Positions 54,636 through 62,623 of a stretch of DNA of 64,000 nt are shown here, in pieces (positions within the stretch are counted from its first letter, which is position 1; every line of letters starts with the position of its first letter). The position numbers and the translations under genes were made by a program. Under the pieces are notes generated by a model. It had not been told where the DNA came from. It made no database searches and saw only the letters and a program-made list of their open reading frames with translations. Origin of the DNA: Devosia sp. (GTDB lineage: Bacteria; Pseudomonadota; Alphaproteobacteria; Rhizobiales; Devosiaceae); assembly GCF_028290435.1 (NCBI RefSeq), contig NZ_JAQGJV010000025.1, forward strand, positions 33,349 through 97,348. Reading direction: 5' to 3'.

Positions 54636-55442
54636 ATGATCGTCCAGGCTATCCGTTCGGCGCTGTTCTATGTCCTGTTCATCGGACAGACCATTTTGGT
54701 CGCCATCACCATCGGCACCATCGCGCTGTTTGCCGGCCGCACCACCTTTGGCTGGGAGCTGGCGAAATACTGGTGCCGCTCCAACCTGCAAATGCTGCGC
54801 TGGGTGGTGGGCATGCGCACAAAAGTATCGGGGCTGGAAAATATCCCCGAGGGCGGCTGCATCATTGCCGCCAAGCACCAGAGCGATTGGGACGTGTTCG
54901 CCATTTTCCCGCATGCCGTGCGCCCCGCCTATATCGTCAAGAAGGAATTGATGCGCATTCCCTTCTTCGGCTGGGCCGCCCGCTCGCTCGATTGCATCGA
55001 GGTGGACCGCCGCAAGGGCGCCCAGGCCGTCCCCGAAATGATGCGACAGGCGCACGCCGCCGTCGAACGCGGCTGCCGCATCGTCATTTTCCCCGAAGGC
55101 ACCCGCAAGGCGCCGCTGGCGCCGGCCGATTACAAATACGGCATTGCGCGACTTTACGCTGAACTCAAGGTGCCGGTCGTGCCGGTGGCGCTCAATTCCG
55201 GCCTGTTCTGGGGCCGCAACAGCCTCGTCATCTGGCCGGGCCTGGGCGAATGTGAATTCCTGCCGGCCATCGAAGCTGGCCTCGCGCCCGATGTGTTTCT
55301 CGAACGGCTCAAGGGCGCAATCGAAACCGAATCGGACAAGCTCATTCTCGGCGCCATCGACAAGGGCCTCGACCGGCCCATCGACGCCAAGCTGGATGCC
55401 GCCATCACCGCCCGCAAGCAGGCGCGTGCGGCAACCGCCTGA
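54636..55442 (+). CDS. plsC: 1-acyl-sn-glycerol-3-phosphate acyltransferase
   Basis: A 268-residue membrane acyltransferase that makes phosphatidic acid from lysophosphatidate. An N-terminal membrane helix is followed by the H(X)4D motif (AAKHQSDWDVF, about residue 85) and the FPEGTR-like motif IVIFPEGTRKAPLAP. It follows ftsX, as in many rhizobiales, although the YdcF-like gene often found between them is missing. Confidence 0.92.
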   Translation: MIVQAIRSALFYVLFIGQTILVAITIGTIALFAGRTTFGWELAKYWCRSNLQMLRWVVGMRTKVSGLENIPEGGCIIAAKHQSDWDVFAIFPHAVRPAYIVKKELMRIPFFGWAARSLDCIEVDRRKGAQAVPEMMRQAHAAVERGCRIVIFPEGTRKAPLAPADYKYGIARLYAELKVPVVPVALNSGLFWGRNSLVIWPGLGECEFLPAIEAGLAPDVFLERLKGAIETESDKLILGAIDKGLDRPIDAKLDAAITARKQARAATA

Positions 55443-55504
55443 CACTATATATTGACGCTAGAGCCGAACGTCGCCATAGATATAGACACCAGTCGTAGAG
55501 CCAC

Positions 55505-55538
55505 TTGACGCTTTACCGATTTTGTTCTATTTTTGTTC
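55505..55538 (+). promoter_or_regulatory. Sigma-70 promoter overlapped by a LexA (SOS) box
   Basis: TTGACG (55505-55510) and TATTTT (55528-55533) are exactly 17 bp apart. GTTCTATTTTTGTTC (55524-55538) covers the -10 and matches the alphaproteobacterial LexA box GTTC-N7-GTTC without mismatch. The next gene starts at 55565. This layout predicts repression by LexA and induction by DNA damage. Confidence 0.75.
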
Positions 55539-55564
55539 TTCTTCGCGATGGAGAGGATGGGGAA

Positions 55565-55909
55565 ATGACGGCATTCAGCAATTCGCGGTTCATCCAGTCT
55601 GGTCTCGCCCGGGTGGTCACATGGATGGGGCGATCCGGCCGTGTCTATGGGCTGGTTGGCGAAAACCTCGACCGCTTCGCCATGACCGAGAATGACCTCT
55701 ATCTCATCGCCAAGGGCGGCAATGCGCTCTGGGTCGGCTCGACCCATGATCTCGTCGGCGACCCGCTCAGCCGGTCGCGCTTCCGCCTGGCGCTCGATTG
55801 CGCCGACCGCGTCTTCCGCCTCGTCACCCCCAGCGCCGACAGCGAACGGCTGAGCACTATCTGGGACCTCGAAGGGGCCGAGCCGGTACAGGAGCGCTCG
55901 GCGGCCTAG
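55565..55909 (+). CDS. Uncharacterised protein under a predicted LexA box
   Basis: A 114-residue soluble protein with no family I can name. It contains GRVYGLVGENLDRFAMTEND, LYLIAKGGNALWVGSTHDLV and a C-terminal FRLALDCADRVFRL helix, with no signal peptide or membrane segment. The ATG at 55565 follows GAGAGGATGGGGAA; an upstream TTG at 55505 would lie within the promoter. Because a LexA box overlaps its promoter, it may act in DNA-damage tolerance or division control, but that is inference. Its stop shares CTAG with the convergent ChaC gene. Confidence 0.7.
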   Translation: MTAFSNSRFIQSGLARVVTWMGRSGRVYGLVGENLDRFAMTENDLYLIAKGGNALWVGSTHDLVGDPLSRSRFRLALDCADRVFRLVTPSADSERLSTIWDLEGAEPVQERSAA

Positions 55910-56448
55910 GCCGCCGCTACATCCCGCGCCAACAGTTTGGCCAGCGCCATGATCGGCCGATCCTCGATGCCCAATTGTGCCAACCCGCGCGCGGTATTCA
56001 GCACATAATCCACATTATTGCCGGACTCCCCGACGCCGCCGCGCACGATGGCCAATTGATGCTCCAGACTCAGATTCCGCGCATATTGCACATGCCGCTC
56101 ATCGACCATGAAGGTCAGCGCCAGCACCGCGCGTCCATCCGCCAGGCGCACCGGCCGCGTCGCCTCGCGATAAACCCCATTGCCCTTTTCGCGCGCCAGC
56201 AGATACGTCCGCACCCCGGCCCAATCCTCATCGGCAACCTCGAACATCATGCCCCGGCATGACCCGCCCCGCGTCAGTCCGAACACCAGCCCCGGCCGCT
56301 GCGGCGTGCCGCGGTGGTCCTGCGAATAGACCGACAGGCTCCGATGGGCGCCGTATAGCAGTCCCTGCTGGGCCGAAATGTGGGCGAACCCGGGGTTCCA
56401 GATCAGCGATCCGTACCCGAAAACCCAGTGGGTGATTGTCGCGGTCAT
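55906..56448 (-). CDS. ChaC-type gamma-glutamylcyclotransferase, copy 3
   Basis: A 180-residue ChaC homologue: HWVFGYGSLIWNPGFAHISA, YGAHRSLSVYSQDHRGTPQR, LVFGLTRGGSCRGMMFEV, YARNLSLEHQLAIVRGGVG. It is shorter than the tandem copies at 47381-48806 and clearly more distant from them, so it is not a recent duplicate. Start selection is uncertain; I used the ATG at 56448, just before the conserved domain, though ATGs at 56460 and 56466 are possible. It diverges from the DUF2125 gene. Confidence 0.85.
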   Translation of the reverse strand: MTATITHWVFGYGSLIWNPGFAHISAQQGLLYGAHRSLSVYSQDHRGTPQRPGLVFGLTRGGSCRGMMFEVADEDWAGVRTYLLAREKGNGVYREATRPVRLADGRAVLALTFMVDERHVQYARNLSLEHQLAIVRGGVGESGNNVDYVLNTARGLAQLGIEDRPIMALAKLLARDVAAA

Positions 56449-56602
56449 TATCTCAAGCATGGTCATCAACCCAACAGAATCTACGGACATTGCTGCCTTC
56501 CGGCAATCGCCCGCCTGCATAGCGAGCATGCCCCAGCATCACGACCCGGTTTTCCCGTTGCACGCTCTTTAGCCCAAGCCCCTGCGAGGATAGAACAAAG
56601 CC

Positions 56603-57571
56603 ATGAAACGAATCATTGCTCTCTTCATCGCTATCGTCGTCGTCCTCGCCCTGTGGTCGGGCGCTTGGCTGTTCCTGTCCGGCGAGGTGCGCAAGAACGT
56701 CGTGGCGCTGGCCGATGCCGATGGCGTCACCACGCCGCGCCTCACCTGCGGCACTCTCGATGTCTCGGGCTTCCCGTTCCGCGTCGATGTCGATTGTGCC
56801 AAGGCTCAGGTGCTCGATGGCGATCTGGTCATCGATATCGCCGACATCAACGCCAGAGTGCTGGTCTATCGCCCCACCCATGTGCTGGCGGCGGCGCAGG
56901 GCCCGATCAAAATCGAGGACACCTTCACCGGCTCGCAAAGTACGCTCAATTTCGCCACGCTCGAAGCCAGCGCCCGCACCGATGGCTGGCAGATTGCCCG
57001 CATCGCGCTCAACGGCACGGACCTGAACTGGAGCGACACTCTGATGGGCGACAACCTCATCGCCAAGAGCGCCATGATCGACCTGCAACTGGGCGATATC
57101 CCCGAGCAGCACGATGCCGCCAAGGGCCTAGCGGCGCTGGCCGGTTATTTCCAGGCCAAGGACCTGGTGGCGCCCGGCTTCACCATCGCCAATGGCAATG
57201 CGGAAATCGAAGTCGAGGTCAACGGCCTGCCCGACGACGTGCGGCTGCTGGCCGAGCCCGATGCGCTGATCAACTGGCGCGCCGCCGGGGGTCAGCTCAA
57301 GCTGGTTTCCGCGCATGCCACCGATGGCGACAGCGATCTCAAGGCCAATGGCAATCTGGCACTCGACCCGCTCGGGCTGCTCGACGGGCAGATCGACATC
57401 AATTCCACCAAGGTCGCCGAGCGCCTCGAACCCTATCTGATCGAGCCCTATCGCACACTGGTGCTGGGCAATCCATCGCCGGACGGCAGCCACGCCAACG
57501 TGCTCAACTTTCGCGGCGGCAATGTCTATTCGGGCCTCTTGCCCATCGCCTCGGTGCCGCCGCTGTTCTAG
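56603..57571 (+). CDS. DUF2125 periplasmic protein
   Basis: A 322-residue protein with an N-terminal signal anchor (residues 4-27) and a DUF2125 domain, found almost only in alphaproteobacteria. Characteristic text is LTCGTLDVSGFPFRVDVDCA and VYRPTHVLAAAQGPIKIEDT. The function is unknown; the pattern of repeated strands suggests a beta-rich envelope protein. Its stop shares CTAG with the convergent tyrA gene. Confidence 0.86.
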   Translation: MKRIIALFIAIVVVLALWSGAWLFLSGEVRKNVVALADADGVTTPRLTCGTLDVSGFPFRVDVDCAKAQVLDGDLVIDIADINARVLVYRPTHVLAAAQGPIKIEDTFTGSQSTLNFATLEASARTDGWQIARIALNGTDLNWSDTLMGDNLIAKSAMIDLQLGDIPEQHDAAKGLAALAGYFQAKDLVAPGFTIANGNAEIEVEVNGLPDDVRLLAEPDALINWRAAGGQLKLVSAHATDGDSDLKANGNLALDPLGLLDGQIDINSTKVAERLEPYLIEPYRTLVLGNPSPDGSHANVLNFRGGNVYSGLLPIASVPPLF

Positions 57572-58542
57572 GCGTCGTCCCCGCCGCCGTGCTCGCGCAC
57601 GAAGACCGGCGCCGTGGGAGGCGGCGTCGCCTCATGTGGCCGACCGAAATCGGCTGCGGCGGTTTCCTGTCCGGCGCTGATGATCGAGCGGCGGATGGCA
57701 CGGGTGCGGGTGAACATGGCCTCGAGTGCCGGACCATCGCCGGTCCGCACCGCGCGCTGCAGCACTGACAGATCCTCGGAAAACCGTCCCAGCATTTCCA
57801 GCACGGCATCGCGGTTGGTGAGGAAAACGTCGCGCCACATCACCGGATCGGAGGCGGCGATGCGGGTGAAATCGCGGAAACCCGAGGCGGAAAACTTGAT
57901 GACTTCTGACTGGGTCGCCGCTTCCAGATCGGCGACGGTGCCGACGATATTGTAAGCCACGAGATGGGGAATATGGCTGGTAATGGCCAGCACCATATCG
58001 TGGTGGCTGGCTTCCATGGTCTCGACTTGGCTGCCCATGGCTTCCCAGAACTGCACCAGTTTTTCCACCTGCGCGAGATCAACTTCCGGCCCCGGAGTCA
58101 GCACGCACCAGCGCCCGGCGAACAATTCGGCAAAGCCCGCCGAGGGGCCCGAATGCTCGGTGCCGGCGATCGGATGGCCCGGAATGAGGCTCACCCCGGC
58201 TGGCACCAGCGGCGCCAGCACATTGACCACATGCTGCTTGACCGAGCCGACATCGGACAGGATCGCACCTGGCGCCAGAGCCGAGGTAATGTCGCGCATC
58301 ACGCTCTCATAGGCGCCGACCGGGGTGCAGAGGATCACGAGGTCCGCGCCGCGCACGGCCTCGGCCGCATCGAGCGTGTAAAGATCGCCCAGCCCCAGTT
58401 CGCGCGCTTCTTCCAGCGTTTCAGCCTTGCGGGTCGAAATGGCGATCACTTCGGCCAGCCCCTGCCGGCGAGCGGCCAGAGCAATGGACGAGCCGATCAG
58501 GCCAATACCGATCAGCGCGAGTTTGCGAAATTTGACGCTCAT
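57568..58542 (-). CDS. tyrA: Prephenate/arogenate dehydrogenase
   Basis: A 324-residue NAD(P)-dependent dehydrogenase of tyrosine synthesis. The N-terminal Rossmann motif is LIGIGLIGSSIALAARRQ; the catalytic region has IPGHPIAGTEHSGP with the key histidine, and ITSHIPHLVAYNIV follows. The ATG at 58542 overlaps the stop of hisC by four bases, so the two aromatic/histidine aminotransferase steps are co-expressed. The C-terminal tail (TPPPTAPVFVREHGGGDDA) is variable. Confidence 0.92.
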   Translation of the reverse strand: MSVKFRKLALIGIGLIGSSIALAARRQGLAEVIAISTRKAETLEEARELGLGDLYTLDAAEAVRGADLVILCTPVGAYESVMRDITSALAPGAILSDVGSVKQHVVNVLAPLVPAGVSLIPGHPIAGTEHSGPSAGFAELFAGRWCVLTPGPEVDLAQVEKLVQFWEAMGSQVETMEASHHDMVLAITSHIPHLVAYNIVGTVADLEAATQSEVIKFSASGFRDFTRIAASDPVMWRDVFLTNRDAVLEMLGRFSEDLSVLQRAVRTGDGPALEAMFTRTRAIRRSIISAGQETAAADFGRPHEATPPPTAPVFVREHGGGDDA

Positions 58543-59624
58543 GCCACAACCCGATTCTTGAGAACTTCGACTACGCCGCGCATCGCGGCCTCGCTGCCGA
58601 TGGAAATGCGCAAGCCATCCGCAATGCCGTAGGAGGTTCCGACCTGCCGCACGATCAGCCCTGCATCCCACAGCGCTTCGAAGGCCGCATCGGCTTCGGC
58701 AGGGCTGGGAAACAGCACCAGGATGAAATTGGCCTGACTCTGCACCACCCGCAACTGGTTGGAGCTCAATTGCCCGGTGATCCACTCGCGCCAACGCGCA
58801 TTGTGCTGGCGCAACCTCTCAGTGAATTCTACATCGCGCGCCGCCGCAGCGCCCGCCAGTTGCGCCGGCAGGTTGACGTTGAACGGTCCGCGAATGCGGT
58901 TGATGGCGTCGACCACATGGTCCGGCCCATACATCCAGCCGATCCGCGCCGCCGCCAGTCCCATCTTGGAGAAGGTGCGCACCATGACGACATTGTCGGC
59001 GGTATCGACCAGGTCGATCCCCACCGAATAGTCCGCCGCCGTGACATACTCCGCGTAGGCGCTGTCGATCAACAGCATGATGTCCGGACGCAATCCCGCA
59101 TGCAGCCGCGCCACTTCAGCACTGGTCAAATAGGTGCCGGTCGGATTGTTGGGATTGGCCAAAAACACCATTTTAGTGCGCTCGGTCACGGCCGCCAGCA
59201 GCGTATCCACATTGGCGGTGTATTCCACCTCCGGCGCCATGACGATCTTTGCGCCCGTTGCCAGCGTGATGATCGGATAGACCGAAAACCCGTATTGGTT
59301 CATCACCGCTTCGTCGCCCTGCCCCAGATAAGTCTGGGCCAACAGGTGCAGCAGATCGTCCGAGCCATTGCCGCAGACGATGCGCGCGGGATCGAGCCCA
59401 TGCACTTCACCCAGCGCCACGCGCAGGATTTTTGAGGAGCCCTCGGGATAGATATCCAGATGATCGGCCACCGACGCAAACGCCGCGATCGCCTTTGGGG
59501 AGGCGCCGAGCGGGCTTTCGTTGGACGACAATTTGATCGCCTTGCTCCCCGGTGCGCCGGCTTTGCCGGGCACATAGGGGGCGATATCGAGAATGCCGGG
59601 CTGCGGCACGGGACGGTCGGACAT
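58539..59624 (-). CDS. hisC: Histidinol-phosphate / aromatic aminotransferase
   Basis: A 361-residue class II PLP aminotransferase. It contains KLSSNESPLGASPKAIAAFA, CGNGSDDLLHLLAQTYL, FLANPNNPTGTYL and the PLP-lysine region VRTFSKMGLAAARIGWMYG. HisC uses histidinol phosphate and often aromatic amino acids, so its coupling to tyrA fits a role in tyrosine synthesis too. It is the first gene of the pair, with a 69-base spacer upstream before the DUF3175 gene. Confidence 0.92.
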   Translation of the reverse strand: MSDRPVPQPGILDIAPYVPGKAGAPGSKAIKLSSNESPLGASPKAIAAFASVADHLDIYPEGSSKILRVALGEVHGLDPARIVCGNGSDDLLHLLAQTYLGQGDEAVMNQYGFSVYPIITLATGAKIVMAPEVEYTANVDTLLAAVTERTKMVFLANPNNPTGTYLTSAEVARLHAGLRPDIMLLIDSAYAEYVTAADYSVGIDLVDTADNVVMVRTFSKMGLAAARIGWMYGPDHVVDAINRIRGPFNVNLPAQLAGAAAARDVEFTERLRQHNARWREWITGQLSSNQLRVVQSQANFILVLFPSPAEADAAFEALWDAGLIVRQVGTSYGIADGLRISIGSEAAMRGVVEVLKNRVVA

Positions 59625-59693
59625 GGGAAACTACCGGCTGGAAACCGGGCGGACCATAATCAAACCGCGCGTCTAAGGCAAAGCCTGCCTGCG

Positions 59694-59981
59694 TCAATCC
59701 TCAGTGTCGCGGCCGAACAGCTTGCGCAATTCGTCCTTGGTGTTGTCGAGCACCTTTTTCTGGCTCGCAGGCAGGTTCTTGCCCGCGCGGTTGACATAGA
59801 AGGTCAGCATCGACATTGCCGACTGGTACGGCTCGGACTTGCGCCGATGGCTCGCCTCCGCCGAATGTTTCAGCGAACGGGCGATGGCCTTCGGGTCGTG
59901 CTGCTCGAACACGCCCTCTTCGAGATCCATCGCGTCGCTATGCTCGGTTACGTCCTGCGACCATTTCTTTGCAGTGGCCAT
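59694..59981 (-). CDS. DUF3175 domain protein
   Basis: A 95-residue protein of the DUF3175 family: KKWSQDVTEHSDAMDLEEGV, FEQHDPKAIARSLKHSAEAS, YQSAMSMLTFYVNRAGKNLP. It is small, charged and probably soluble or DNA-associated; the function is unknown. The ATG at 59981 follows GGAGG and is preferred over an ATG four codons earlier. Confidence 0.82.
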   Translation of the reverse strand: MATAKKWSQDVTEHSDAMDLEEGVFEQHDPKAIARSLKHSAEASHRRKSEPYQSAMSMLTFYVNRAGKNLPASQKKVLDNTKDELRKLFGRDTED

Positions 59982-60037
59982 TTTTGCCTCCATGGAAGGC
60001 GGGAAAAACTCGCCACCGCGCCGAAGGTTGCCAAATG

Positions 60038-60769
60038 TTACCCCTGCCGCGCCGTGGCGGTGCTCAAGCCCGGCACGCGCACGAAGCGTTCCTCGCGTTT
60101 GCGGCGGGGAATGGCCGGAAACGCCTCCTTGCGCGCCGCGACGCAGATCACGCCCGACATGGCTGGCCCCAACAGCCGCCCAGCGCCCTCGAAGAACCGC
60201 GTCGATTTGAGCACCAGCGATGATTGGAAGGGCGGCAGGAACAGCCCGTCGCGCCAGCCTTCGGGCACAAAACTATGATCGCGCAGCAGCCGCTCCAATT
60301 GCCCCGCCGAATACGGATTGCCAGTGCCAAACGGGGTATTGTCGCGCTGCGCCCAGATGCCACGCCGCCGCGGCACGACGATGATCAGCCGCCCGTTCGG
60401 CGCCGTCACGCGCCAGAGTTCGCGCATCAGCTCTTCGGCATCGGCGATATGCTCAAGCGCATGCACCGCGATGGTCAGGTCGATCGCCGCATCGGTCAGC
60501 GGCATTTCCATCGGATCGCACAGCACGGTGCGCGACGGCCCTTCGCGCGGCCAGGACGACGCGCCCTGTCGCGCCGGCATGAAGGCCAGCACCCGCTCGG
60601 CGCGATCCAGCGTAAAGCGCAGATACGGCGTGGCAAAACCCAGCCCCAGCACGCGCTGCCCGCCCACATCGCCGGCCAGGCCCATGATCTGCTCGCGCAC
60701 CAGCGCGCGCGAAATCCGCCCCAGCGGGGATTTGTAATAATCGATCAGGCGGACGACATCGCTGCTCAT
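60038..60769 (-). CDS. Class I SAM-dependent methyltransferase
   Basis: A 243-residue methyltransferase of the Methyltransf_11 type. It has VLGLGFATPYLRFTLDRAER as motif I, MEMPLTDAAIDLTIAVHALE as the post-II region and ELWRVTAPNGRLIIVVPRRR. The substrate is unknown. It diverges from gloB with a 105-base spacer, a pairing conserved in rhizobiales. No reaction can be assigned from the sequence. Confidence 0.87.
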   Translation of the reverse strand: MSSDVVRLIDYYKSPLGRISRALVREQIMGLAGDVGGQRVLGLGFATPYLRFTLDRAERVLAFMPARQGASSWPREGPSRTVLCDPMEMPLTDAAIDLTIAVHALEHIADAEELMRELWRVTAPNGRLIIVVPRRRGIWAQRDNTPFGTGNPYSAGQLERLLRDHSFVPEGWRDGLFLPPFQSSLVLKSTRFFEGAGRLLGPAMSGVICVAARKEAFPAIPRRKREERFVRVPGLSTATARQG

Positions 60770-60874
60770 GAAATCGACTGTGCCAAAGGCCCGCCCACTT
60801 GTCTAATGCGCCATTGCCATGTCAGGTCCGCCTGCGTGGCTTTCAAGGCACGCGAACAGCATAGGAGCATAAAC

Positions 60875-61642
60875 ATGGCATTGATCGTCGACGTGTTCGA
60901 GGCGCGCAGCGATAATTACGGTTACCTGGCCCACGACACCGCCACCGGCCGCACCGCCGCCATCGACGCCCCCGAGGCCGGCCCGATCAAGACCGCCCTG
61001 CTGCATCGCGGCTGGACGCTGAGCGATATCTTCATCACCCATCATCATATCGACCATGTCGAAGCCATTCCCGAACTCAAGGCCGAATTCGGCGTCACCG
61101 TCACTGGCCCGCGCGCCGAGGCCGACAAGATCGCCGATCTCGACGTGCTGGTTGCTGCCGGCGACACGCTGATGCTGGGCGAGACAAAGTTCGACATTTT
61201 TCACGCCCCCGGCCACACCCTGGGCCACATCGTTTTCTACGACGCGGCAGGCGGACATCTGTTTACCGGCGACGCGCTATTCTCACTCGGGGTGGGCCGC
61301 ATGTTCGAGGGCACACCCGGCCCGATGTGGGAGGGCGTCAAGGCGCTGCGCGACCTGCCAGATGCGACGCTGATCTATTGCGGGCACGAATATAGCGCCA
61401 GCAATGCAAAATTCGCGCTGTCGATCGACCCTGACAATACAGCGCTCCAAGCCCGCGCCGCCGAAATCACCGAACTGCGCAAAGCCACCCGCTTCACCAT
61501 CCCGGCTTTGCTGGGGACCGAGAAGCTGGCCAATCCGTTCCTGCGCGCCGATGATTCGGCGCTCGCCCGCCATTATGGCCTTGAGGGCGCTTCTCCTGCC
61601 GAAGTGTTTGCCGCCATACGCAAGGGCAAGGATACGTTCTAG
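60875..61642 (+). CDS. gloB: Hydroxyacylglutathione hydrolase (glyoxalase II)
   Basis: A 255-residue metallo-beta-lactamase-fold enzyme that hydrolyses S-D-lactoylglutathione, the second step of methylglyoxal detoxification. The metal motif is THHHIDHVE (THxHxDH type), with HAPGHTLGHI, FTGDALFSLGVGRMFEG and YCGHEYSASNAKFA. A C-terminal glyoxalase II domain ends with PAEVFAAIRKGKDTF. The ATG at 60875 follows AGGAG. Confidence 0.94.
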   Translation: MALIVDVFEARSDNYGYLAHDTATGRTAAIDAPEAGPIKTALLHRGWTLSDIFITHHHIDHVEAIPELKAEFGVTVTGPRAEADKIADLDVLVAAGDTLMLGETKFDIFHAPGHTLGHIVFYDAAGGHLFTGDALFSLGVGRMFEGTPGPMWEGVKALRDLPDATLIYCGHEYSASNAKFALSIDPDNTALQARAAEITELRKATRFTIPALLGTEKLANPFLRADDSALARHYGLEGASPAEVFAAIRKGKDTF

Positions 61643-61727
61643 GCGACGCGGCGGGCTTGATGTGCCCGCCGCCCACCTAACCGTGATCCACTTCGCCACG
61701 GGAAAACCTTAACAAATCGTTTACGTC

Positions 61728-61743
61728 TGGCACGCCGCTTGCC
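61728..61743 (+). promoter_or_regulatory. Sigma-54 promoter candidate
   Basis: TGGCACGCCGCTTGCC matches the -24/-12 pattern TGGCACG-N4-TTGC, with C instead of A/T at the last place. A start near 61754 would serve the small gene at 61818. Just upstream, TTAACAAATCGTTTAC has a near match to the CtrA pattern TTAA-N7-TTAA, a much weaker signal. Confidence 0.55.
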
Positions 61744-61817
61744 ACTTATTGGTCAGTAGCGCGTTGAATTGTCCAACAATGGCACAGTTCGACCCATTTC
61801 GGGACAGGCAGGCGAAC

Positions 61818-62084
61818 ATGACCGATTTTGACACCCAGAACCGTCCCGTTTCGGCACCGGGCCTGCCAATGGTGATTGAGGCCTCCGCCCCGCGCCCGTC
61901 TTTGCGCCGCAGCCAGACCACCGCGGCCTTTGTCAGCCAGCTGCTCGCTGCGCGCGAAAACCTCGCGCCGCAGCGTCAGCGCCGCCGTGGGACGGTCGAG
62001 GGTGCGCTCGGCGCTTACAGCGCCGGCGCCAATATCAGCGTGGTGCGGATGCCCGTGGGATACCGGAAGACCGTCGTCGTCTAA
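61818..62084 (+). CDS. Conserved hypothetical small protein
   Basis: An 88-residue basic soluble protein. The central RRSQTTAAFVSQLLAARENL and the C-terminal GAYSAGANISVVRMPVGYRK resemble short proteins I associate with rhizobiales genomes, but no function is known to me. An ATG at 61779 would extend it by 13 residues. It lies downstream of a sigma-54-like promoter and is convergent with the membrane-protein gene. Confidence 0.6.
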   Translation: MTDFDTQNRPVSAPGLPMVIEASAPRPSLRRSQTTAAFVSQLLAARENLAPQRQRRRGTVEGALGAYSAGANISVVRMPVGYRKTVVV

Positions 62085-62089
62085 CCTGC

Positions 62090-62551
62090 CTAATTGCCCA
62101 TCGTCACGTCGCGTCCGGCGCCCGTGATCGAAACCGCAAAGCCCGCGACCACGTCGATCAGGCTCATTACCATCAGCAGAAAAAACACCGAGCTGGCGGC
62201 GGCGCCGATCAGCAGGAACTCGATCAGGAACAGCACGAAGACCACCATCGAGAGCATATGCTCGACGATCGATGAGGTGCCGGTGCGTGTGGATTTCAAG
62301 ATTTCGATAAACAGGCACACCAGCGCCACCACCAGCAGGAAGTCGCCCGCCGTCACCGCCCATGGCGTGCCCGAAACCATGGGAACCGAGAACAAGCCAT
62401 TGTGCCACGATGCCGGATTGCCGCCGAAGAACGGCAGGAAGGCGAAGATGTTGTAGAGCACGAAGGGCACGATCAGCAGGGGCGGAATGAATGGCCCCTT
62501 GCGCTGCTGCACGCGGCCGCTATTGGGCGCAACATAAACGGTCTCGGTCAT
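62090..62551 (-). CDS. Hypothetical four-helix membrane protein
   Basis: A 153-residue inner-membrane protein with four hydrophobic segments at about residues 22-42, 62-82, 95-115 and 120-145. No family is recognised with confidence, but its size and position next to fumC suggest a conserved alphaproteobacterial gene. The ATG at 62551 is preceded by GGAGAATTACG. It is on the same strand as fumC and 72 bases downstream of its stop. Confidence 0.75.
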   Translation of the reverse strand: MTETVYVAPNSGRVQQRKGPFIPPLLIVPFVLYNIFAFLPFFGGNPASWHNGLFSVPMVSGTPWAVTAGDFLLVVALVCLFIEILKSTRTGTSSIVEHMLSMVVFVLFLIEFLLIGAAASSVFFLLMVMSLIDVVAGFAVSITGAGRDVTMGN

Positions 62552-62594
62552 CGTAATTCTCCCTGCAATTGGCGCACCATGCCAGAGCCGGAGA

Positions 62595-62615
62595 CGGGCG
62601 GGAAGTCCCCGCCCG
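62595..62615 (-). terminator. Terminator-like hairpin after fumC
   Basis: CGGGCGGG and CCCGCCCG form an 8-bp stem with a five-base loop, nine bases beyond the fumC stop. It has no U-tract but is well placed to end or slow the fumC transcript. Confidence 0.55.
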
Positions 62616-62623
62616 CAATAGGT

